From contig NW_006499776.1 of NCBI RefSeq assembly GCF_000471905.2, positions 144,924-208,923 on the forward strand: a stretch of 64,000 bases of DNA. Direction: 5' to 3'. Source of the stretch: Amborella trichopoda. Its lineage: Eukaryota > Streptophyta > Magnoliopsida > Amborellales > Amborellaceae. The notes under the pieces were generated by a model that ran no database searches, was not told the origin of the DNA, and worked only from the letters and a program-made list of their open reading frames with translations. Of the stretch, positions 25,353-37,300 are shown piece after piece. The position numbers and the translations under genes are program-made. Position 1 is the first letter of the stretch. Every line of letters begins with the position of its first letter.

Positions 25353-28300
25353 TATACAATACACAAGAGACTATATACTACTATTACCTACTTTACGTTA
25401 ATACTAACTAATAGAGTAATGTACTAATTANNNNNNNNNNNNNNNNNNNNNNNNNNNNNNNNNNNNNNNNNNNNNNNNNNNNNNNNNNNNNNNNNNNNNN
25501 NNNNNNNNNNNNNNNNNNNNNNNNNNNNNNNNNNNNNNNNNNNNNNNNNATACACAAAATACACCAAGTGACATATACACATTTAACACTTCTTAAGTCA
25601 ATACATGAATGTCAAGCTGCCCAACTTGTCAATAATGGCCTGAAGCATAGTTGTTGGACATGCCTGAGATTCTGAATCAATTTAGGAATCAGAATCTCAG
25701 AATCACGGGCAGCTAGCAGATTCCTATTGTCTGAATCGCTATCTGTATAGAGCGAATTGCAGGAGACAAGATTCCTACTTTATTGGAATTCCAATAAAAA
25801 TTGGAATTGAGTTTCGACCAAAATGGTATCGAGATTCCTACCTCTTTGGAATCAACTTTCAATTAAATTGGAATCAAGATTCATACTATTTTGTAATCAA
25901 GTTTCAACCCAACTTGCATCGAGATCTAGACCATTTTGGAATTGAGTTTCAACCCACATGGAATCAAGATTCCTACCTCGATTGGGGTCGAATTTCGACC
26001 GAATCGTAACTGAGATTCCTATATCTATAGGATCACACACCTAAAAACTTAGAACCAGAATAGAAATCAGCAGGAAACGTGTTTCATAGGGCGAAATGTT
26101 CGAGGTTCTACAGTAAACGCATGCAAGAATCCCTTTGTATTGGAATTGATGTATTGAGCATTCTTATCCATGGTTCCTCTTGAATAAGATCGAGATCTGC
26201 AAAAGTCCTAAAGACTTGTACAAGGGTTGCCCTGGTAACTCAATTGATGCATTATGCCTTAATCACGATATTGGAATCAAAATCGAGTGGCTGTAATACC
26301 AGATGTGAGGTTTTTGGAGGTTCTCATTGAATAAAGAAAGAAAGTAACAATGCCTGATTTGTAAACAATGAAATTCAAATAAAAAAAAGGATATTCATTT
26401 TAGGTTAAGTACAATTGATAGACACTTGTAGTCCACTAAGGAATCTGTGATGGTGTTTAGTTACATAACATATAAACATTATCTCATGCATACTTGAAAC
26501 TGAGATTTCCATTTCCTGAAACTGAGGTTTTGATTTCATATATATAGTTTGAAAATGGGACTTTGTTTGTGTCATTGTGATGCTCTAAATTGTAATCTGA
26601 ATCGAATATAAAGTTCTTTCCCAATTATCTTTAAGAAATAGCCGCCTAGTTCTAGCACTATCAGAATCACGGTTTCTTGCATCTATGAACCATAGTATTT
26701 GATGCTATGGAATCTGAATTCGAAAAAAAGCGAATTGAGATTCAATAAATATGGCATCTAAATCAATAGATATGGACTTGAGATTCAATAAATCTTGGAA
26801 TTGAGATTTGAAAAATGTGGAATCAAGATTCCTAGAATGTGGAATCGAGATTCCTAATTGCGTCTTTGGAGCTTCAAAACCCCTTACTCACCACTGAGGA
26901 CGCAAGCAGCTCACCCATTCCTTACTACCTTAGCCGACCATCAGTTGAGTCTGTGTCTGAGGCCTCTCCCGCTTTTGTTAGTTCGACTTTGGTGGACAAT
27001 ATTGGATAATGCTTAGGGGAATATCAACTCTGTCATGAAGGTCATGGGTGTGGATTTCAATGAACCCCAAGTGGTTCTCAAAGCTTTCGTTTTTTCAGAT
27101 CAAGAGATCCAACCCAAGACTACGGCAAAGGGCAAACGAGAACTCGTCAATCTAGACTTTGGGATCAATTACGGGCCGACTGTTGCTAGAGATCAGGGGA
27201 CATCTTCTGGTCTCCCCTCATCCCGGCGATCATTCAGATTCGCCCTCCCTCTCTACCCCCCTCATGAGGATTTTGACTTGGAATATCAGGGGTTTGGGTG
27301 ACCCCCATAAGCGCAGTCACGTCCACAACTTTGCTTCCTCTCAATACCCCTCTGTTTTAACTCTGGTTGAAACTAAACTCCATGGACCTTCCCGCTCTCT
27401 CATTCGACAGGTTTGGGGTTCTAGACCCTGCCAATGGATGGCCTTAGATGCCCAAGGGGCATCATCTGGGATCCAACCCTTCACAACTTGTTATCCTCTA
27501 GAGTTGGCGACTTTTCAGTTTCCATCTCTCTCCTCAAAGAAAATAACCTTGCACTTCTTGGGAAATGGTGGTGGCATTTAGCTACCCAAAACAACCATCT
27601 GTGGCAAGAGGTGATCAACTCTAAATACTGCAGTTCCGACCCCTCTTGGGTCCCCTCCCGACGAGCTCATAGCAACTCCTCTAGGATCTGGAAATCCATA
27701 CTACGCTCTTACCCACACTTTCAGTCCAAGATCAGGTATAGGCCTAGGCTGGGCGACAAAACTCTGTTCTGGATTGATACTTGGCTGGAGAATGCACCCC
27801 TAAAAGACCTCTACCCTGGACTTTTCTTGGTGGCTAGTGACTTTAAAGCGACTGTGAAATCCCAGTTCCAGCTGATGGGTAATAGGAGGGTGTGGAGTCC
27901 CATCCTTTAAAGACCCCTTTCGAACCCTGAACTTCAGGATTTCACAGTCCTCTCCATTAGTATTCCTGCCCCTTCGGGGCCAAGATAGTCTTATATGGAC
28001 CCCTAACCACTCAGGTTCTTTCTTGGTGGCCTCCTTTTACTCCTCTCTAGCTCACCCCAAAAGCCCCCCCCCCCCCTCCCCCCTCAGTCCCACTTGTATT
28101 ATAGACAAAGTTTGGATTCCTTCGGTACCTCCCAAGATTCAATTTTTCAATTGAATAGCTGGGTCTGAGAGAGCCCTCACAGTGGATCAATTACAACGAA
28201 TGGGACTCCAAATCCCAAATAGATGCATTATGTGTACTGAAGATGAGGGGACCAATGCTCATCTCTTCATCAATTGCAAGTTAGCCTTGACAATTTGGGC

Positions 28301-31300
28301 TGACATCCTTCAGTTATTCCAATGGCAGTGGGCGACTCCACCTCATGTCCCTCATCTCATCAGTTCAACTTCTCAACTCCCTGGCCTAAGGCCCGTACAC
28401 TGCTATGGCTATGGCAGGCTTCGTTGGCTGCCACTCTTTGCACAATCTGGACTGAGAGAAATGCCAGAATATTTCGAAGCCAGATATCTTTGTTGAATGC
28501 ACTAGTAGAAAAGATCAGAGCTGTTGTCATTTTCTGGGCCACCCACCACAAACATTTCAGAAATCTTTGCCACTCTGATTTTCTACACAGTTGGACTCCC
28601 GTTCTTTCCTTCAAACCTTAGAGGCGCCCACTCTCTTCCCATTGGAGACCACCCGAAGCAGGCCACATCAAACTTAACTTTGACGGGTGTTTTCTTGGAA
28701 ATCCTGACCTTGCAGGCATAGCTTGCTCCGCAACCACAACAAAAATACCCTTTGCTCCTTTTCTATTCCTATTGGTGTCTCAGATTCAGCAATTGCGGAG
28801 GTTTCGGCCCTCCGGGAAAGCCTCAGGAAATTAGACACTAGCTGGGGACAGTCTGTAACCATCGAAGGCGGCTCTTACTGTGCTATAGCTTGGGCCTCAG
28901 GCACTGCCCCTTGGCCTTGGAGGCTTGACAGTATCTTCGAGGAGATCTGTCAAGTCACAAGGAATCTACAAATCTCATGGAATGACATTTGGAGAGAAGC
29001 AAATGGTGAGGCTGATTCTCTAGCAGAGGCTGCTGCAACCTTGTCTCATGCCAACCTGAGTCACCCCTAGGGGACTATTTTTGCTCGGTTTCGTATCACA
29101 TATTGGAATTCGTCACCTAAATGGTTCAATTCATGTAAAGCATTTTTGATCTACCCATGGTTTTTGTACATGGCACCCGTTTGTGGGTAGCCTATTTTTG
29201 GGCGGAGCCCATCTGTGGGTATCCTGCCCTCTTTTCACACATTCATTACTCACTTTAAGTTTAATACAGTCAACATATTAAAAAAAAAAAACTTCAAGGA
29301 AACAGGTTCCATGGAAAATTGCTAAATTAGGATTCTGAAGCGGAATTGCCACCTGGTTTGAGAGATTCCGGTAACCATGGTTTGAGGCCACCCAACTGAT
29401 TGCCTTTGTAAATACATTTGCCCATTGGTCCTTAGTTTGATATATGGTATACTGTTAATTTTGGGGTATACTGTTAATTTTGGCAATGACCCTCTAACAA
29501 GCGGAATGTCAATACACTTCGATGTGTTTCTTTCTTTCATGAAACACTGAATTGGTGGCCAGTTGGATGGCTGCCTAAGTATCACAATGCATACTTGCCT
29601 TCCATACCCATTTTTAAAAGTAGAGTATGAAGCAAAATTCAATCACATGTTGTGGATGCCATAATGTGGTACGAGACCTCTGAACTATAACAGGCAATAA
29701 CAGTTTGCTTCTTGCTCTTCCATGCGACTAGACTACTGTCAATGGATTTGCAATAATCAGTATTAGATTGGTGATTAATCTACCACCCGGCCAAGTTGGC
29801 ATCAGAGTAGCCAATCAGGTCTAGACCAGTCCTTTAGTGATAGAAATACCTCGACCAGGAGCTGATGAGATGTCACAGGATGTGTTATAGCATCCTTAAG
29901 TGAAATTTGAAGTGCATCATGACCTGATTAACAACATAGATGATATTGGGTCTTATGATTGTGAGATATATGAGACTCAACAAGACACTGATGGAGTCTA
30001 GTGTCTTCTAAAGGTACTTCAGAAGTTTGATCAAGTCAAAAAGAGGGATCAGGGGGAAGATTGATGGGCTTGTTTCCCTGTTTCCTTAAGGAGGTCTAAA
30101 GTAGATTTACATTTTGATATGAACATCCTTTTGGATCTAGCCACTTCAATACCCAAAAACATATTTAAGAGGACCCAGATTTTGAATGTTGAAATTTGGC
30201 TAATATGAGAATTGAAGGCAACAAATATTTTCTGTATTATCCATGTCAAGACAATATCATCCACATGAACCAGCAAGATCTTAGTCCCTTAAGGTCTTCT
30301 TTGTAAAAGTATTTTGGATTGCTTTCGATGGAAACCAGGACTTAATGCTGCTTGGCTTAACCTTCAAACAAAGAAAATTTCTCGACTGAAAATGTCAAAA
30401 CATGCTTGCGGTGGCTATTTCTAGCCATTTTATGGCTTCTATAATTTGCAAATTTTCTCATTGGAATATGGAGCAGACAGATTTTTTTCTTCTAGATCAC
30501 CAGGAAGGAATTCATTCTTGACATCCAGTTGATAAATTGGCAAATCTTTAGAGGTTGGTCCTGAAAGCAGCACTCGTACACTTCCCATTTTCGCTATTGG
30601 TGCGAAAGTCTAACGATAATGTTAACCTTAAGTTTGAGTTCATACTCTCATGACCAGTGTTGCCTTTTGTTGTTCTATACTACCTCCTACCCAGACTTGA
30701 ATTTATGCACCCATTTACACCCAACAACTATTATAAGCAAACAATCTCCTGTATTTTACTCTTATTTTGTTCTTTTTATGTTTGTCAAATTCATCTTGCT
30801 TTGCCTTCTTCCACTCAGGAAAAAGCATGCTTTTTAGGTTCTGAAACATAATCAACACACGAGAGAAAAGAAAGGGATTATAAAACAGTCTTTCAATGCG
30901 GTGAGTGGTCTTTGTGTTTTGATATAGGAAGATCAGTAGGAGAAACTTGAACAAGGGATAAGGACGGTTCTATTTCTTCGGTTTAAGATTTCTTTGAATG
31001 TTGGTTGGAGGCTTCTCCTTCGCTTGGCCTATATGGAAGAGCCATTGGAGAAAATATGTAAATGAAAAAGCTCCCTTTTAGGTGATTAAAAGTTATAGAA
31101 CAGTAATAAAAGTATTTAGTATCTTTGACGAATGTTGCATTTCTTAGGACATAATAACTTGTTACCTAAGAATTACAACATTTGCAACCCTTAGGACAAA
31201 GGATAATAGGCGCTTCTTCCCCCCCCCCCCCCCCCCTCCCCCACTCCCCGACATCTTGATTGTATTGGGGCAAAGCATTCATTAGATAACTTTATCTATT

Positions 31301-34300
31301 GCTAAAAGAACGCAAACAACATTGTTAAGACTGTCATTGCATTTTATTGATGGAAACACAGACTTTAAGACTCTTAAAAATCGGTGACCCAATCGAGCAT
31401 ATCTCAATTCCCCCTTTTAAGTTTTGATGGGTAGGACCAATGCGACTAAGGTGTTATTCAAAATATAGAGACTGTTGTTCTCAAGGTTTTAAGAAATTGA
31501 TCGGTGATCCGAATCAGCCCTTTGGATTTGTTATCCGCTTTGGGAGATTGCGATTCGGATTGGCAATCTGGTTTATCAAATTGGAAATTAAAGAAATTTT
31601 TAAAAAGATAAGTGGGACTGGTTCTGGCCAATTTTGGGAGAAAACTGGCCTGAATCGGTCCAGATCGGTTGGTTTCAGTAATTAAACAATAAAGAATAAA
31701 AAAAGTGGGGCCAGTTCTAACCGGTTCTGACAAAGAACTGACCAGAGCCGGTCGGAATTGTGGTCGATTCATGGGGAGAACAGTTCGGTTCCCAATATTT
31801 TATAAGATTCAAATCGGCCCAACCGATTCCTGATCCGTGTTGGCGGGTTCTAATCCAGATCACCGATTTTTAAACAGTAGTTGTTCTCATATCTTTTGCC
31901 AATCATCTTCTTGGTGTTCAAGTCCTGAAAAGACATTTAGAAGGAAAAGATGTTAGCAGGTAGTTAAGATTCTTGGTGAGAATAACAAGAGAACGAATTG
32001 CAGGGATGGTTGGAACATGGAAAACTTTAGAGAAAGGATTGTGGGAAGAGAGAGACAGATTGCAGGGAAGGTTAGAACATGGAAAACTTTAGAGAAAGAT
32101 TGAAGGGGTCTAATTTACTTTTAACGAGAGTAAGGAGAGATCCACAGACAAAGCATATGTAGCAGGGGAAGCAACTAATCACTTGTCATATGCTCTAAGG
32201 TACCTGAGTCAATGACCCCATCCGAAGATGAATCAAGGATGGACATTAGTTTCCTTAAATTTTCATGCAGTTTAGACATAAAAGATGTGGTGTTGCGTCC
32301 CCTTTATAGTTGTCGGTCTCATTCAGCTTTCCTTCTATCAAGCTGTCTCACAAGTGGCAAAATTGAGTTGTAAGAGATCTCTCTTTATTCATAATTGCAA
32401 GTCTTAAGATAGAGTAATACAACTTGGTCATTAAGAACTATGATATTACCACTGGTTCACAAATCTCGGATGGTACACATATTTGCCCCCTTGCAGTCTA
32501 AAAGAGGACCATGTTGGTCTATATTTCTCAGATATGTGAATGATCTTAAACCAATCTAGAACCCATCAGTCCAAATCTGCCTGGGTAACATTTCATAGGT
32601 ACAAGATGATGATACTCAGATGTGAAACCTAGCACTCCAAAAAATGGATCATCTGGGAAATAGTGGTAAGACTTCCGTAGATGATACATAGACCTAAACC
32701 CAAGCATTCTGAAAAGTGGTCTAGTTGCTTGATACACATAATACAAGTTCCTCTTAGCAATTTTCAGATATGCATAGTGATACACAAATCTAAAGTACAA
32801 GCAAAATCAGAAGATTGAGCAAGTAGAGAATAACTACTCTGTTATCATGTTCAAACTACTGTTGGTAAAACTGAATCAGACCAGCTGATTCCATTGGGTG
32901 GACTGTGAAGAGGCCCGGAACTAGCCCTGTTTGATCTGAACTGCCAATTGGTTAAACTGGTCAAAAACTGGTTTGAAATCATCGGTTTCATCTAGTTGTA
33001 CGACTTGAACTGGTTGTTCAACTACGTTGACCTGTTGGGCTGGCTGATTCAATATTATTTTGACCAGTTGAGACAGGTTTTTGGCTTGTTTTATAAGTTT
33101 TTTTATATTATTTATTACATTTTTTTAATATTTTTTATTTATATTTTCTAGACTGGTCTTACTGCTGAACCGGCTGGTGCAATTGCTTTAGACCAGATGG
33201 TGCCCTCACTCTTTCTCTCTCTAAACAAAAAGGTATTCTATAATACCTTGCTTTAAAGAAAAGGGGAGGAGGTTAGAGGGTGCAGGAGAGCGGAGGAATG
33301 GGCCAATGGGGGGAGGATAGTGGGTTGGTAGTATTTTGCAGGATCTTATGCTTTTCAATTATTGTTACCTTTGGCATCCATAACACATTGCTCAATCGTT
33401 TTGTCCCCAGAATGTTATAGCTACATACTAGACAAATGTTGAAAGAAATGCTTCAACCTAATTACATGTTTACTGCAACACTCCAGGGGCTTCCAAATCC
33501 AGTTTATCTTTTCCAAGGTATTGTGCTTCGAAGAGGTGCGAAAGGAACAGGAATGAAATCAATTGAGCTGGCTCTCTCCATGTGTGATATAGTTGACATT
33601 TATGGCTTCACCGTCGATCCTAGCTATACAGAATGGTCAGTTAGTTGATGTTCTTGCACATGATCATTTATCAAATTATCATTTAGAATTTCTGGTGTAT
33701 TTCTAAATATATGCTGCTTTTCTTCTTTTTCGGTATGATATTATGAATCATGTGAAGAATGTTGATCTATGGCATCCTTCTGAGTGTCTCATGTGAACTG
33801 AATTGGAAAAAATAGAAAAGTATCGTATGTATTTCACTATTTTTTGGTTTTTTACTCTTTTTTTCTACTTATGGTTCTACTATATTATTGGCTACTAAGT
33901 TTGTCCAAAATGTATGTCTTATCCTTTTGCTAGTTCATTGATGTCTCAAAATATCATAGCATGGTAGAGTTGAATTACTCGCATGAAAAAATTAGTATTC
34001 ATATATCGTTCTTAGAATTATGAATAGACAAATAGACTCAGGTAACATAAAGAAATTTCGCACAGTGGAAAATGGGGGCTAGTAATTTTGTTAACTTGAC
34101 AACTTGCGATCATGCATACTACGTGTTGAGACCATGTACAACATTCAAAAAGAAAAAAAAAAAGCAACCATGCACTGTAAGGAAAAGCAAATGACGTAGC
34201 CAAAAAAACACAATGATACTTTCTAACAAATGACTTGCCAGAAACATCAAGTATACTTGTTATGATTTGTAATGTAATGAAGCATAATCGCTTGTGTTTC

Positions 34301-37300
34301 ACTTGTGTGGTACACTGTTTTGATGACCTGATCCCCAAAATATGTTTGGTAAAATTAAACAACAGATATGTTGCTTTTAGTGGAAAGGAGCCATGCTGGT
34401 GGGTAGCATTGTAGGTTAGGATTTTTAAGAGTGAGGGTCCTAGGTACCTGTTCTGCTCGTTTTTTTATGAACAGCTTTCTTAGGAAGTTCCCAAAACTAT
34501 TCCTCCGGCGACTCTTAAGAAGTTCTGTATTTTCTTCATCTGTTCTTATTCCACTTTGTATACATTCATCATCTGGGTGCTTCCAACAGAAAACTGTTTC
34601 TCTCCCCTGATTTTCATCCTCTCTCCCTCATTTTCCCTGTAGACAGAAGTCTATCAAATGGTTAATGTGCATAGCATAATTTCAAAATGAAATCAATGGA
34701 AAATACTTACCCAAAAACAACGAAAATCAAAGGGAAATGAAAAGGTGCTATCTTTGATATGGGAAAAAAAAATCCTCTATGTATTATTCAGAATGGAGGA
34801 ACAAGATTCATGTAGCCATCCCCAGTTAATTGGGAAAAGGCTAAGATGATGATGATGTACTATTCAAAAAGCTGATCATTGACAATGTGGTTGTTTGATT
34901 AATGTTTGAATTATGGTGGTCTTCTATGGCTTGAGGTGGAACACCCCTGGTAACCTGTGTAGATGTCAAACAAGCCAATTGGGTAGGTGCCTCATGCTTA
35001 GTACCTGGGGATGCCTGTCTTCCAAGTGGTCGCATGTGAACTTACTTTACCTCATGGATTTTGAGGGCAAAAAATGCAGCCTTGTTCCAGGTGACATTGT
35101 TCTTTCCCCTATCTTTATGGGGCTAAATCAGTGTAGGATAAATCAAACCGGAACGGTGAACCGAACATCGGCCTGGAAGCGGTAACCGGCCTAATCGGTA
35201 AATCGGCCGGTTCAACCGTTCTAACCGGGCAAGTCCCAGGTGGTCAAATTTTTTTTAAAAAAATACAAAAAAAATCTACTAAACTATGAAAAATATATTT
35301 AAAAAATAATTAAACAAAGCACATCCAAAAGAAGTTGAAAATTAATTAAAAAATAAATTTTAAACAATCGATTTGTGTCCAGGGGTATTTTTGATATTTT
35401 CAGAAAAAGATGGGAAAAATAAAAATAAATATTAATGGCCAAAACAATTTCCAATTTTTTCTATAATGATGAAAAACATTAAAAATACATTACAAACAAA
35501 ATCCCTTATTTTTTGGGATTTTATATAATTTTTTTGTAAAATACCCGGCTGGTTAACAAAACCGGCTGAAACAAGAACCGGCCAGTCTGATCTAACCGGG
35601 CAGTTACTGGTTAGAATGGGCGATTTTTCCAACAATGGGCTAAATTGGTCTGAGATGATTGAAACTTATTTTGATCTTTAGCTTTATTTTCCAAAATAGT
35701 TATTTTTTCTAAATTAAGTTCAATAGGATTGAATCTTGGTAAGACATTTCCAAAGCCTTTTGCATAGCTATGAAAGCACATTTTACTGATTCAAATATTG
35801 AAGATCACATTTTCCAAAGCCTACTGCATATCTTTGCAGTTTTCTTGACTGTTATTTGTAAATAATAAGTTTTTAATAGATTTTTATATTGTTTGTACGT
35901 TGACTCTTATTTGAATTTAACACTTTATTATCCGTGCGTATGCACTCATGTGCACACACAAAGGCACAGGTACTATTTTTTTTTTGTACAATGTGCTGAT
36001 ATTATAGAACATTCATTCACACACATGTGGGCCTTAGGGATGCCAATACAACTGAAGCAAAACATTTTGCATGGAGCCAAAATTATTCCTTCAAGAGTTC
36101 ACAGGCTAGTCATTGTTGAATGTGGCTCCTTGAATGTCATTAGACAATCCCATGGAATGGACCACACACCCATGGAGTGGAGACTAGATAACGTGATAGA
36201 TGAGGTCCTAACCTTTGTCCAGATCAATAATTGAAAAACTGCCCATTAGCATACTGGTTTGTAATCTGAATCGGTGGTTCGAGTGTATGTGGTATCCAAT
36301 ATACAAATTATATTACAAAGCTCAAATATCTCCGGTGGCTAGAGTTTGTGGACACCATCATTAACTTTGGAGGTTCTAAGCCTCCCAAGCGTGTTCTTGT
36401 TTTAATTAAATTTTTATGTAGATACTATATATATTATATTGTTTGTGACGTTTAGAAAAAAAAGGGAGGGTTCAAACCTCCAACCTTATGGTTACATCCA
36501 CAAGGACTAGGTAATTATATATTATATACTATATATCCTTCTCAAAATTTTTTGTTTGTCTGATCACCAGTCCAGCCTAATTGGATTGCCGATCCGGCCA
36601 TTCTGGATTGGGATCGGTCCTTGGGCGATCCACCCCATCAATCTGGTCTTCGAAACAGTGTTGCAAATCAATGTTATTAGACCAGACTGATCATCGACTT
36701 GGTGAGGACACCGGTTTGTTCGACCAGTTCATTGATCAGGCTGGTCTAGAAAATATAAATAAAAATATATAAAAAACTTGTCAAACCTGGACTGAAGTGG
36801 TTGGTTCAATGGGTCCAACTTGTTCAACCAGCCAGTTTAGACTGGTTTTGACCAATTAGTCTGGTTCCTTCTTCAAACAGTCAGGCCAGCCTGGCTAGAT
36901 CGGTCTTAATATCATTGGTTTGTATGGACCGATTGCTTTCAATTTGTGCTAAGGGAAGCACATGATTTACGTTCCCCTTGCGTGTATGGTTAATGGAAAG
37001 CCTGGCCTTCTATTGGGCCAGGGTTGCCTGCTTTGCAACCTCTCTCACTCGTCCTTTAACCTACTTGCATGTCTTCCCTTCTCTGTTCTGATTGGAACTA
37101 CTTGATGTAATCGGTTTTCTTCAACCTCTGTCAACAACAAATAAAAATGGTTTATTTTGTACTTTTATAATTTGATAACCTACGTATTCTCAATTGCTCA
37201 TTTAGTGTCCTAAGCAAGCGGGCTACCAACTACCTGGGGTCGCCTCCCAGTGTTGTTTACATGGTCCTTGAGCAATATTATGGAATGTCTGGAGGCAAGT

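Noticed and set aside
30619-30851. Plus-strand frames rich in Leu/Ser
   Set aside because: Antisense to the reverse transcriptase region of Copia-1.
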